Shown: positions 22,742 through 32,143 of the stretch, one piece after another
How positions within the stretch are numbered: the first letter of the stretch is position 1
Layout: each line of letters starts with the position of its first letter
NCBI RefSeq assembly: GCF_000717185.1
Contig: NZ_JNYE01000017.1
Location: forward strand, 1-64,000
Reading direction: 5' to 3'
Length of the DNA: 64,000 bases
Source: Kitasatospora phosalacinea
Lineage (GTDB): Bacteria > Actinomycetota > Actinomycetes > Streptomycetales > Streptomycetaceae
Made by a program: the position numbers and the translations under genes
The notes under the pieces: model-generated
The model's input: only the letters and a program-made list of their open reading frames with translations
Database searches by the model: none
Told to the model about the DNA's origin: nothing

Positions 22742-23066
22742 ATCACGATGTGGAACCGGATTCTCAGTCCGTCCCCCGATCGGGCGATGCCGCGCCCCCT
22801 TCGGGGGATAATCTCCGTAGGAACGACGGGTCCGGTCACGTGCCGGACAGCCTGCGAAAGCCCCGTAATTCCCCTCTGACCAGGGCGGACCTGACTCGGG
22901 GGGGTTCGGGTGCGCGCCACGTCACACGGGCGACGTACCGTCCGGCGGCGGAAACAGGTACCGTTAATGCTCCAAGGGACGGTTTCCCACTTCGGGCAGG
23001 CCGGACCTGATCATCAACACGTGTCAGACTCGGGGCCGTGAGCCCCACCGTTGAGGGGGTCGACCC
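22742..23066 (+). other. Long upstream region of the DUF3073 gene
   Basis: No gene seen. It contains GGGGGATAATC near 22803, a -10-like GATAAT, and two GTACCGT copies (22934-22970). If transcription starts at GATAAT the leader is about 250 bases, long for this genome. I could not fold it into a riboswitch class I know. Confidence 0.4.
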
Positions 23067-23306
23067 ATGGGGCGCGGCCGGGCCAAGGCCAAGCAGACGA
23101 AGGTCGCCCGCGAGCTGAAGTACAACAGCGGCGGGTTCGACGCTAACCGTCTGTCTCACGAGCTGGGTGTATCTCCGTCCACCGCGATCGAGCCTGAGCC
23201 GATCGAGGACGACGACGAGGACGACCCCTACGCGGCGTACGCGGACAGGTACAACGACGACGACGATGACGACGAGGACACCCCTCCGGCTCGTCGCCGC
23301 GCCTGA
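23067..23306 (+). CDS. DUF3073 family small protein
   Basis: 79 residues from ATG 23067 with GAGGGGG upstream. The N-terminus MGRGRAKAKQTKVARELKY is the invariant signature of DUF3073, followed by GGFDANRLSHELG. The second half is a very acidic Asp run (DDDEDDPYAAY, NDDDDDDED) ending in a basic tail. The family is confined to actinobacteria and often lies next to purM. Function unknown; the basic head and acidic tail suggest nucleic-acid or ribosome contact, which is inference. It converges with purM. Confidence 0.92.
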   Translation: MGRGRAKAKQTKVARELKYNSGGFDANRLSHELGVSPSTAIEPEPIEDDDEDDPYAAYADRYNDDDDDDEDTPPARRRA

Positions 23307-23400
23307 CGTTCTCCGACCGGGCCGGTCCGAGCGCTCCCCGTGAGCGCCGGGCCGGTTTTCGGCGTCCCCGCGCGGGGCACCGACCGACCGGAGGCCGGAC

Positions 23401-23439
23401 GACGAGGGGCCCCGCCGCGGTGCGACGGGGCCCCTCGTC
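23401..23439. terminator. Bidirectional terminator between DUF3073 gene and purM
   Basis: GACGAGGGGCCCCG (23401-23414) pairs perfectly with CGGGGCCCCTCGTC (23426-23439), a 14 base-pair stem just past the purM stop and 95 bases past the DUF3073 stop. Confidence 0.85.
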
Positions 23440-23455
23440 GTGCCTCGCTCGGGGC

Positions 23456-24532
23456 CTAGAAGGCCTCGTAGGCGTTGTACAGCGCGGCGCCGCCCTCGTG
23501 CTCGTCGGTGCGCTCGACCACGTCGCCGAGCAGCCAGGCCTCCACGTCGCGGTCCTCCAGGACGGCGAGGACGGTGTCGACCGACTCCGGCGGGACGACG
23601 GCGACCATGCCGACGCCCATGTTCAGGGTCTTCTCGATCTCCAGGGTCTGCATCGCGCCGACCTCGGCGACCGTCCGGAAGACCGGCAGCGGCGACCAGG
23701 TGCCGCGGTCCAGGCGGGCGTGCAGGCCGTCCGGGATGACCCGGGCCAGGTTGGCGGCCAGGCCGCCGCCGGTGACGTGCGAGAAGGCGTGGACCTCGGT
23801 GGCGCGGGCCAGTGCCAGGCAGTCCAGCGAGTAGATCCTGGTCGGCTCCAGCAGCTCCTCGCCGAGGGTGCGGCCGAACTCCTCGACCCGGCGGTCCAGC
23901 GACCAGCCGGCCTGGTTCAGCAGCACGTGCCGGACCAGCGAGTAGCCGTTGGAGTGCAGGCCGGAGGCGGCCATCGCGATCACCACGTCGCCCGCCCGGA
24001 CGCGGTCCGGGCCGAGCAGCTCGTCGGCCTCGACCACGCCGGTGCCCGCGCCCGCGACGTCGTAGTCGTCCGGCCCGAGCAGGCCCGGGTGCTCGGCGGT
24101 CTCGCCGCCGACCAGCGCGCAGCCGGCCAGCGTGCAGCCCTCGGCGATGCCCTTGACGATCGCGGCGACCCGCTCCGGGACGACCTTGCCGACGCAGATG
24201 TAGTCGGTCATGAACAGCGGCTCGGCGCCGCACACCACCAGGTCGTCGACGACCATGGCGACCAGGTCGTGGCCGATGGTGTCGTGCTTGTCCATGGCCT
24301 GGGCGATGGCCACCTTGGTGCCGACGCCGTCGGTGGCGGTGGCCAGCAGCGGGCGCTCGTAGCGCTTGAAGGCGGAGGCGTCGAACAGTCCGGCGAAGCC
24401 GCCGAGCCCGCCGACCACCTCGGGCCGGTTGCTCTTCTTCACCCACTGCTTCATCAGCTCGACGGCACGGTCGCCGGCCTCGATGTCGACACCCGCGGCG
24501 GCGTAGGTCGCCCCGGTCTCGTTGCTGGTCAC
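23456..24532 (-). CDS. purM: Phosphoribosylformylglycinamidine cyclo-ligase
   Basis: 358 residues from GTG 24532. AAAGVDIEAGDRAVELMK opens the ATP-grasp-like AIRS fold. Key segments are ATDGVGTKVAIAQAMDKHDT, HDLVAMVVDDLVVCGAEPLF, LVGGETAEHPG and FSHVTGGGLAANLARV, all diagnostic of PurM. It closes the imidazole ring to make AIR from FGAM with ATP, the fifth step of purine synthesis. It lies 68 bases after purF on the same strand, in the usual actinobacterial purF-purM order, so the two are likely co-transcribed. Length is normal. Confidence 0.96.
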   Translation of the reverse strand: MTSNETGATYAAAGVDIEAGDRAVELMKQWVKKSNRPEVVGGLGGFAGLFDASAFKRYERPLLATATDGVGTKVAIAQAMDKHDTIGHDLVAMVVDDLVVCGAEPLFMTDYICVGKVVPERVAAIVKGIAEGCTLAGCALVGGETAEHPGLLGPDDYDVAGAGTGVVEADELLGPDRVRAGDVVIAMAASGLHSNGYSLVRHVLLNQAGWSLDRRVEEFGRTLGEELLEPTRIYSLDCLALARATEVHAFSHVTGGGLAANLARVIPDGLHARLDRGTWSPLPVFRTVAEVGAMQTLEIEKTLNMGVGMVAVVPPESVDTVLAVLEDRDVEAWLLGDVVERTDEHEGGAALYNAYEAF

Positions 24533-24600
24533 TTGATGTGGCCCTTTCGAAGTGGTGGTACCGCCGCCCCCGGCGCCCGGGCCGGGGGCGGTGCGCACGG

Positions 24601-26181
24601 TTACGGGCGGCGCAGCGCGTCCGCCGCGCCGGCGCCACCCAGCAGCGACTGCACGCCGTCGAGGTCGCTGGTCTGCTTGCTCCCGCGGACGGGCTGCTTG
24701 GCCTGGCCGCCCGCGATCTCGGCCTCGAGCAGCAGCTTGCCGAGCAGCGCCGGGTCGGGCAGCTCCATCGGGTACTCGCCGTCGAAGCAGGCCCGGCAGA
24801 GCTGGTCCTTGGGCTGCTTGGTGGCCTCGATCATCCCGTCGATGGAGATGTAGGCCAGCGAGTCGGCGCCCAGCGAGCGGCCGATCTCGTCGACCGACAG
24901 GCCGTTGGCGATCAGCTCGGCGCGGGTGGCGAAGTCGATGCCGAAGAAGCACGGCCACTTCACCGGCGGCGAGGAGATCCGGATGTGGACCTCGGCCGCC
25001 CCGGCCTCGCGGAGCATCCGGACCAGCGCGCGCTGGGTGTTGCCGCGGACGATCGAGTCGTCCACGACCACCAGGCGCTTGCCCCGGATGACCTCCTTGA
25101 GCGGGTTCAGCTTGAGCCGGATGCCGAGCTGGCGGATGGTCTGGTTCGGCTGGATGAAGGTGCGGCCCACGTAGGCGTTCTTCACCAGGCCGGAGCCGAA
25201 CGGGATGCCGCTGGCCTCGGCGTAGCCGATCGCGGCGGGGGTGCCGGACTCCGGGGTCGCTATCACCAGGTCGGCCTCGACCGGGGCCTCGGCGGCCAGC
25301 CTGCGGCCCATCTCCACCCGGGAGAGGTGCACGTTGCGGCCGGAGATGGTGGTGTCCGGGCGGGCCAGGTAGACGTACTCGAAGACGCAGCCCTTGGGCT
25401 TGGCCTCGGCGAAGCGCGAGGTGCGCATGCCGTTCTCGTCGATGGCGATCAGCTCGCCGGGCTCCACCTCGCGGATGAAGCTGGCGCCGACGATGTCGAG
25501 GGCAGAGGTCTCGGAGGCCACCACCCAGCCGCGCTCGATCCGGCCGAGCACCAGCGGGCGGATGCCCTGCGGGTCGCGGGCGGCGTAGAGCGTGTGCTCG
25601 TCCATGAAGACCAGCGAGAAGGCGCCCTTGACGTCCGGCAGGACCTTGCGGGCCGTCTCCTCTATGGTCAGGTCCGGGTGGCCGGCCAGCAGGGCGGTCA
25701 GCAGGTCGGTGTCGTTGGTGGCCGCGGTCCGGCCGGAGCGGGAGACGTGCTCCTCGCCCGGCAGTTCGGCGACCTTCGCCGCGAGTTCGGCGGTGTTGAC
25801 CAGGTTTCCGTTGTGGCCGAGGGCCAGCGAGCCGTGGACGGTCGCGCGGAAGGTCGGCTGGGCGTTCTCCCAGACCGAGGACCCGGTGGTCGAGTAGCGG
25901 GCATGTCCGACGGCGATATGCCCGTGCAGCGACCCCAGGGAGGTCTCGTCGAAGACCTGGGAGACGAGTCCCATGTCCTTGAAGACGAGAATCTGGGAGC
26001 CGTTGCTCACTGCGATGCCCGCGGATTCCTGTCCGCGGTGCTGCAGGGCATAGAGGCCGAAGTACGTGAGCTTCGCGACCTCTTCGCCGGGAGCCCAGAC
26101 ACCGAAGACGCCGCAAGCGTCCTGGGGGCCCTTCTCGCCGGGGAGGAGGTCGTGGTTGAGTCGTCCGTCACCACGTGGCAC
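24601..26181 (-). CDS. purF: Amidophosphoribosyltransferase
   Basis: 526 residues from GTG 26181. The propeptide runs to Cys23 in QDACGVFGVW, the N-terminal nucleophile released by processing. GLYALQHRGQESAGIAVSNG and GHNGNLVNTAEL belong to the glutaminase domain. VVVDDSIVRGNT is the PRPP-binding loop, and SPPVKWPCFFGIDFATRAEL carries cysteines that bind the 4Fe-4S cluster in this class. It commits PRPP to purine synthesis. First gene of the purF-purM pair. The leader on its 5' side (26182-26376) shows no gene. Confidence 0.97.
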   Translation of the reverse strand: MPRGDGRLNHDLLPGEKGPQDACGVFGVWAPGEEVAKLTYFGLYALQHRGQESAGIAVSNGSQILVFKDMGLVSQVFDETSLGSLHGHIAVGHARYSTTGSSVWENAQPTFRATVHGSLALGHNGNLVNTAELAAKVAELPGEEHVSRSGRTAATNDTDLLTALLAGHPDLTIEETARKVLPDVKGAFSLVFMDEHTLYAARDPQGIRPLVLGRIERGWVVASETSALDIVGASFIREVEPGELIAIDENGMRTSRFAEAKPKGCVFEYVYLARPDTTISGRNVHLSRVEMGRRLAAEAPVEADLVIATPESGTPAAIGYAEASGIPFGSGLVKNAYVGRTFIQPNQTIRQLGIRLKLNPLKEVIRGKRLVVVDDSIVRGNTQRALVRMLREAGAAEVHIRISSPPVKWPCFFGIDFATRAELIANGLSVDEIGRSLGADSLAYISIDGMIEATKQPKDQLCRACFDGEYPMELPDPALLGKLLLEAEIAGGQAKQPVRGSKQTSDLDGVQSLLGGAGAADALRRP

Positions 26182-26376
26182 GTCTCCGAGTCTAGGGCAG
26201 CCGGGGCGAACGGCCTGATGGCAGCCTCCTGGTACGCGCGTAGATACCGCCTCTTACCAGCTTTCCGCACCTCGGGGGGCCGCCTTCACGCCCTTGTCAT
26301 CAGGCCTTCGCGCGCCGGACGGGCGGGCGAACGTGAGCCTGCTCACCCTGGGTGACCGGGGGCCCGGGGCGACCGC

Positions 26377-27192
26377 TCAGGCGGCGGGCAGCAGCAGCCG
26401 CCAGGACGCCGGGCGGACCGTCCAGGTGCGGTGCCGGACCGGGCCGACCGGGCAGCCGTCGGCCTCGTAGCCGAAGTCGCGCCCGACGACGGTGAGCAGG
26501 ACGGCCCGGTGGCGCTGCGGGCGGCCGTCGAGGTCCAGGGCGAGCTCCATCGCGCCGTCGACCATCGCCACCCGCAGGTGGCGGACCCGCTGGTGGACGT
26601 CGACCAGCAGGCGGCCGTCGGCCTCGATCCGCAGTTCCTCCGGGTCGGTGGGGCTCGCCTGCTCGGCCGCAGCCAGTTTCGCCCATAGCGAACGCCAACC
26701 ACCTGTCCGGCCCTGGCGCGGCCCGGTGAAGCGCACTTCGGCCAGCACCACGCCGCCGCCGTCGTCCAGCAGCAGGTCCAGCCGCCGGGCCGCGCCGCCC
26801 AGCACCGCCCGGGCCGCCGCGACCGGCTCGGCGGGCACCCCGAGCAGCCGGGCGGTGGCGGTGGCCACCGGACCGCCGACCGGGACGAGGCCCACCGGGC
26901 CGGCGTCCAGCTCGCGCTGCCGGTGCAGGGCCTGCAGCACCCGCTGCAACGCCTGGTCGGAGCCGATCACCACGGCCCGCCGCCGCCCCCGGTGGGCGAG
27001 CACCCGGTCCAGCTCGGACGGACTCTCCGGCAGGGCGACCTTCACGTCGGCGCCGCCGCACAGCACGTCCTTGGCGATCCGCACCGACTCGCCGTCGGCC
27101 TCCCGGGCCGACGGGTCGAGCAGCACCAGCAGCGGCTCGGGACCCCCGGTGTCGTCCGGGGGGCGGGATACGGGCGTGGACAGCGACGACAC
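26377..27192 (-). CDS. Diacylglycerol/lipid-kinase-like protein
   Basis: 271 residues from GTG 27192 with GAGGAAGGA upstream. PLLVLLDPSAREADGES at the start replaces the usual nucleotide-binding NP loop. GLVPVGGPVATATARLLGVP aligns with the GGDGT/GTAN phosphate-binding region of lipid kinases (YegS/DgkB fold), but the GDG triplet is not present as such. The C-terminal half is beta-rich. The missing catalytic glycines suggest a weak or non-catalytic member. It is divergent from purA, an association I recall from Streptomyces genomes. Confidence 0.72.
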   Translation of the reverse strand: MSSLSTPVSRPPDDTGGPEPLLVLLDPSAREADGESVRIAKDVLCGGADVKVALPESPSELDRVLAHRGRRRAVVIGSDQALQRVLQALHRQRELDAGPVGLVPVGGPVATATARLLGVPAEPVAAARAVLGGAARRLDLLLDDGGGVVLAEVRFTGPRQGRTGGWRSLWAKLAAAEQASPTDPEELRIEADGRLLVDVHQRVRHLRVAMVDGAMELALDLDGRPQRHRAVLLTVVGRDFGYEADGCPVGPVRHRTWTVRPASWRLLLPAA

Positions 27193-27213
27193 GACCGGTC
27201 CTTCCTCAGGTAA

Positions 27214-28602
<1,389 letters not shown>

Positions 28603-28610
28603 GGCGCCCG

Positions 28611-28652
28611 CGAAAGGCCCGGCCCCCTCCCGAGGGGTGGCCGGGCCTTTCG
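28611..28652 (+). terminator. Terminator of purA
   Basis: CGAAAGGCCCGGCC (28611-28624) pairs perfectly with GGCCGGGCCTTTCG (28639-28652), 14 base pairs, starting eight bases after the stop. Confidence 0.92.
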
Positions 28653-28667
28653 CACACCCGGGACGGT

Positions 28668-28717
28668 TTGCACTAGTGCGAACCGGCCTTGCTACTGGTG
28701 CAATGCGGCCCTACGGT
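28668..28717 (+). promoter_or_regulatory. Promoter with two operator-like palindromes, probably leaderless
   Basis: TTGCACTAGTGCGAA (28668-28682) and TTGCTACTGGTGCAA (28689-28703) are related near-palindromes with centres 21 bases apart, two helical turns. The second overlaps a -35 TTGCTA (28689-28694), with TACGGT (28712-28717) at 17 bases. Transcription would begin at about 28724, next to the ATG at 28725. Confidence 0.6.
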
Positions 28718-28724
28718 GGGGCGC

Positions 28725-29318
28725 ATGACCGCGAAGCTGCCCGCACCCGTCGTCCTCACCGGCCGCCACGTCCGCCTGGAACCGCTGACCCGCGCCCACG
28801 TCCCCGACCTGTTCGCGGCCGGCGGCGGGGACGAGGAGGTGTGGCGGTGGATCCCCGTGCACACGCCGCGCACCGAGGCGGACATGGCGCAGGTCGTCGA
28901 CGCCCGGCTCGCCGACCGGGCCTGCACGCCGTTCGCGGTGGTCGCCGCGGAGAGCGGGCGGGCGGTCGGGGTGAGCTGCTACTTCGACGCCAGCGCCGCG
29001 GAGGAGCAGCTGGAGATCGGCGGCACCTGGTACGGCCGCGCGGTGTGGCGGACGGCGGTCAACACCGAGGCCAAGCTGCTGCTGCTCGCGCACGCCTTCG
29101 AGGACCTCGGCATGGGCCGGGTCTGCTGGAAGACCGACCACCTCAACGAGCGCTCGCAGAACGCGATCCGGCGGCTCGGCGCCTCCTACGAGGGCACCTT
29201 CCGGCGCGCCAAGCGGCGGCCGGACGGCAGCTGGCGCGACAGCGTGTACTTCTCGATGCTGGCCGACGAGTGGCCCGCGGCCAGGGCCCGGCTCACCGAG
29301 CGGCTGGCGGCGGGCTGA
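28725..29318 (+). CDS. GNAT-family N-acetyltransferase (RimJ/RimL type)
   Basis: 197 residues from ATG 28725. VVLTGRHVRLEPLTRAHVPDLF is the typical RimJ/RimL opening, EIGGTWYGRAVWRTAVNTEA covers the beta-4 region and acetyl-CoA loop, and HAFEDLGMGRVCWKTDHLNERS then NAIRRLGASYEGTFR form the conserved N-x-x-S-x-x-x-x-x-x-LGF-like end. It transfers acetyl from acetyl-CoA to an amine; the acceptor is unknown. The two upstream palindromes suggest control by an unlinked repressor. It converges with the DUF350 gene with only 18 bases between. Confidence 0.88.
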   Translation: MTAKLPAPVVLTGRHVRLEPLTRAHVPDLFAAGGGDEEVWRWIPVHTPRTEADMAQVVDARLADRACTPFAVVAAESGRAVGVSCYFDASAAEEQLEIGGTWYGRAVWRTAVNTEAKLLLLAHAFEDLGMGRVCWKTDHLNERSQNAIRRLGASYEGTFRRAKRRPDGSWRDSVYFSMLADEWPAARARLTERLAAG

Positions 29319-29336
29319 ACTCCCGCGCGGGGCGGG

Positions 29337-29759
29337 TCAGTAGATGGCGGCGGAGACGATCGCCGCCACGGCCAGGTTGGTGGAGGCGGTCACCCAGACC
29401 GCCGGGTGCGGCTCGGGGTCGACCAGCAGTTCGCCCAGCTTGCCCGGGGTGACCAGGTCCAGCACCCAGAACGACACGGCCATCAGCAGCAGGCCGAACA
29501 GGCCGAACACGGCGGCCGCGACCAGGCCCTTCACGAACTCCTGGTAGGTCGACATCACCGCGGTGAACACGATCGCGCCGATCGCCAGCAGCGCCGAGCT
29601 GAGCACCGCGGCCGCGTTGCGGTTGCGCTCGACCCAGATCTGGTGCCCCAGCCGGCCGGGCGTCAGCGCGTCCACCAGCAGCACCCCGAGCAGCAGCAGC
29701 ACCAGGCCGACCGCTCCGTACGCCGCCGCGTACCCCAGCTGGTGAAGGATGTCGTCCAT
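29337..29759 (-). CDS. DUF350 family membrane protein
   Basis: 140 residues from ATG 29759 with GGAGGGG upstream. Four hydrophobic helices: GAVGLVLLLLGVLLVDAL, AAVLSSALLAIGAIVFTAVM, LVAAAVFGLFGLLLMAVSFW and TNLAVAAIVSAAIY. The repeated LTPG and VTPGKLGELL turns, and N-A-A in RNAAAVLSSA, are DUF350 features. In other bacteria the family (YjfL) lies in membrane-stress-related loci, but its role is not established. It could share a transcript with the LURP-one gene 93 bases upstream on the same strand. Confidence 0.85.
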   Translation of the reverse strand: MDDILHQLGYAAAYGAVGLVLLLLGVLLVDALTPGRLGHQIWVERNRNAAAVLSSALLAIGAIVFTAVMSTYQEFVKGLVAAAVFGLFGLLLMAVSFWVLDLVTPGKLGELLVDPEPHPAVWVTASTNLAVAAIVSAAIY

Positions 29760-29852
29760 CCGCTCCGCCCCTCCTGCCCGTCCGCTCGCCGGCCCCGTGC
29801 CGAGGACCGGCACAACATAGCGCACGGGGCGGGCGCGGGCGGGGGCCGTGCC

Positions 29853-30344
29853 TCAGTCGTTGTGCTCGACCAGGCGGTCCAGGCAGACCGCGATCGCGAT
29901 CATCAGCGGGACGTCGACGCCGTCCTCGACCTCCACGCCGTAGGTGTCGCGGATCCGGAACCACTTGCGGGAGATCTCGGCGAGGCGGCGGCCGTCGCCC
30001 TTGACGGTGTACTCCTTGTCGATCAGGTCGCCGTGCACCTCGTACTCGCCGCCCGCCTCCAGCTCCACGTGGTACTTGTCGTGGAACGGGGTGAACAGCT
30101 TCTTGCGGACGGTCGCGACCACGTCCCCGTCCGCGTTCTCGATCTTCATCGCGTCGCGGACGGTCAGCACCTTCTCCCGGACGGTGGCGACCGTGTTGCC
30201 CCCGGTGTCCTGCAGCTCGAAGGTGTCGCGGACGCGCAGCACCTTGCCGTCCACCAGGAACGCCTTCTCGCCGTGCTCGTCCTCGACCCAGTAGTCGTCG
30301 CCGACCGCGAAGAGGCGCTCCTTGACCACGAACTTCCGACCCAT
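29853..30344 (-). CDS. LURP-one-related (tubby-like) family protein
   Basis: 163 residues from ATG 30344 with GAGGGAG upstream. The chain is a row of short strands with a repeating motif: VKERLFAVGDDYWVEDEHG, then KVLRVRDTFELQDTGGN, then KVLTVRDAMKIENADGD, then KWFRIRDTYGVEVEDG. This is the twelve-strand barrel of the LURP-one/tubby-like/scramblase superfamily. Bacterial members have no confirmed function; phospholipid binding is suggested by homology. Length is standard. The adjacent DUF350 protein is a membrane protein, so the pair may work at the envelope (inference). Confidence 0.88.
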   Translation of the reverse strand: MGRKFVVKERLFAVGDDYWVEDEHGEKAFLVDGKVLRVRDTFELQDTGGNTVATVREKVLTVRDAMKIENADGDVVATVRKKLFTPFHDKYHVELEAGGEYEVHGDLIDKEYTVKGDGRRLAEISRKWFRIRDTYGVEVEDGVDVPLMIAIAVCLDRLVEHND

Positions 30345-30412
30345 GTCCCCGACTCCCTCGCATCCCTGTCCGGCCCGCTGCCGGGCGGCACCCGACATGG
30401 TGCCACCGGCCG

Positions 30413-31201
30413 CTACGTCAAGTCCCACAACAGGCGGTAGTAGGCGAGGCGTTCGGCGTCCGGTTCGACGCCGTACGCCTCCAGCAGGGGGCGCTCCCAG
30501 CCCGGGCCGTAGTTCCACACCGTGCTCCAGGTCGCCACCGCCAGGTCCGCCCAGCGGTCGGCCGTCCCGATCGCGCCCAGGTCCACGTGCCCGGACGGGC
30601 GGCCGTCGTCGCCCACCAGGGTGTTGGGCGCGCAGGCGTCCCCGTGGCAGACCACCTCGACGTCGACCGGCGGCGGGTCGGCGAGCACCGCCAGCGCCCG
30701 CTCCACGGTGCCGTGGTGGCGCACGTCCTCGTGCCAGTCCGCCGGGTCGCGGCGCAGCGCGACCGCCCGGGCGACCCGGCCCGGCGCCGACCAGTCGTAC
30801 GGGCACCGCGCCACCGGCAGCGCCTCGTGGAAGGCCCGCAGGCCCGCGCCGACCGCCCGCACCGCCGTCGCCGGATCCCGCTTCCACACCTCGTCCACGG
30901 CCGAACGCCCCGGCAGCCCGGCCGTCAGCAGCCAGCGGCCCGCCCCGTCGCCGCCCAGCGCCAGCACCTCCGGGACGGTGGTGAACCGGCCCGCCCAGCC
31001 CAGCCGCTCGGCCTCCGCCGCCAGGTCCGCCGGGCTGCCGGCCGGCGCCCACTTCACGAACCGCCGCCCCGGCCCGTCCCCGAGCCGGAACGTCACCCCG
31101 TGCAACTCGTTGCGCCACACCGCGGTGACCGGCTCGCCCGCGGCCAACTCGACGACGGCGGGCGGGACTTCGACGTCACCCTCCGGTACGTACGCGATCA
31201 T
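30413..31201 (-). CDS. APH-fold phosphotransferase
   Basis: 262 residues from ATG 31201. It has the aminoglycoside-phosphotransferase (APH(3')-like) layout. FVKWAPAGS supplies the ATP-site Lys, VCHGDACAPNTLVGDDG is the catalytic loop (HGDxxxxN), and GHVDLGAIGTADRWADLAVA contains the metal-binding Asp. The normal length is 260-270. Substrate could be an aminoglycoside or another small hydroxylated molecule; the environment gives no clue. A second, divergent APH-fold gene begins 165 bases away. Confidence 0.87.
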   Translation of the reverse strand: MIAYVPEGDVEVPPAVVELAAGEPVTAVWRNELHGVTFRLGDGPGRRFVKWAPAGSPADLAAEAERLGWAGRFTTVPEVLALGGDGAGRWLLTAGLPGRSAVDEVWKRDPATAVRAVGAGLRAFHEALPVARCPYDWSAPGRVARAVALRRDPADWHEDVRHHGTVERALAVLADPPPVDVEVVCHGDACAPNTLVGDDGRPSGHVDLGAIGTADRWADLAVATWSTVWNYGPGWERPLLEAYGVEPDAERLAYYRLLWDLT

Positions 31202-31236
31202 CCGCCCATTGTCGCCCGGCCGGCGGCCGGGCGTCA

Positions 31237-31310
31237 CCCGGGTTTCCGGCGCCGCCCGGGTTTCCGGCGCCGCCCGGGGTTCCGGCGGGAACCCGGGGTT
31301 CCGGCGGGAA
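31237..31310. repeat. 18-19 base tandem repeat between two kinase genes
   Basis: Four CCCGGG(T/G)TTCCGGC-type units occur at 31237-31254, 31255-31272, 31273-31291 and 31292-31310; units one and two are alike and three and four are alike. They fill most of the divergent region, so they may hold operator sites or be neutral slippage products. Confidence 0.8.
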
Positions 31311-31366
31311 CCGGTCCGGGCCCCGGGACGTACTACCGGCTACCAGCACGGAGAACGGGGGAGCAC

Positions 31367-32131
31367 GTGCCCGAAGGCGCCCGCCACCTACCGCCGGAAC
31401 CGGACGGACCGCCCGGCGAGCTGATCGGCACCGGCCGCACCGCCGACGTCTACGCACTGCCCGACGGCCGGGTGCTGCGCCGCTACCGCACCGGGGCCGA
31501 CGCCCGCGGCGAGGCCGCGCTGATGGCGCACCTCGCCGGGCACGGCTACCCCGTGCCCGCGGCGCGGCCCGGCGAACGGCCCACCGACCTGCTGATGGAA
31601 CGGCTGGACGGCCCGACCGTCGCGCAGGCCGTCACCACCGGCGCGCTCGCGCCCGACGCCGCCGGACGGCTGCTCGCCGACCTGCTCCGCCGCCTGCACG
31701 CCGTCCCGCCGCGCACCGCCGCCCGGCCCGGCGACCGGCTGCTCCACCTCGACCTGCACCCCGAGAACGTCCTGCTCACCGCCCGCGGACCGGTCGTCAT
31801 CGACTGGGCCACCGCCACCGAGGGCGACCCCGGGCTGGACGGCGCGATGAGCGCCCTCGTCCTCGCCCAGGCCCTGCTCGGCATGCCGCCCGAGTACGCC
31901 GGGGCCGCCCCCGCCATCCTGGTCCCCCTGCTGCGCGGCCTCCCCCCGCTCGGCACCCACCACCTCGCCGCCGCCCGCACCCGCCGCGCCGCCGACCCGG
32001 TGCTCGACGCCGCGGACCACGGGCGGCTGGACGCGGCCCTCGCCCTGGTCCGCGCCTGCGCGGCGGAGGCGGCGGCTCTGGCGGCGGCTCTGGCGGCGGA
32101 GGCGGAGGCGGAGGCGGGGGCGGCGGGGTAG
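31367..32131 (+). CDS. APH-fold phosphotransferase
   Basis: 254 residues from GTG 31367 with GGGGGAG upstream. LIGTGRTADVYALPDGRVLR is a glycine-loop-like start, RLLHLDLHPENVLLTARGPV contains the catalytic HLDLHPEN, and VVIDWATATEGDPGLDGAMS gives the DW metal motif. This is the choline-kinase/APH branch (HxDxxxxN). The C-terminal 45 residues are an Ala/Glu repeat (AAALAAALAAEAEAEAG). Substrate unknown. It converges with the tandem membrane-protein genes. Confidence 0.85.
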   Translation: MPEGARHLPPEPDGPPGELIGTGRTADVYALPDGRVLRRYRTGADARGEAALMAHLAGHGYPVPAARPGERPTDLLMERLDGPTVAQAVTTGALAPDAAGRLLADLLRRLHAVPPRTAARPGDRLLHLDLHPENVLLTARGPVVIDWATATEGDPGLDGAMSALVLAQALLGMPPEYAGAAPAILVPLLRGLPPLGTHHLAAARTRRAADPVLDAADHGRLDAALALVRACAAEAAALAAALAAEAEAEAGAAG

Positions 32132-32143
32132 CGGGCGGGGTGG

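Noticed and set aside
22742..23066. A riboswitch (for example c-di-AMP type) in the long leader of the DUF3073 gene
   Set aside because: I could not match the conserved cores by eye, and the DUF3073 family is not a usual riboswitch target.
31237..31310. A CRISPR array at tandem repeats such as this one, 8884-8945 or 51797-51886
   Set aside because: The units are 10-20 bases long, GC-only, directly adjacent and have no unique spacers; no cas gene is present.
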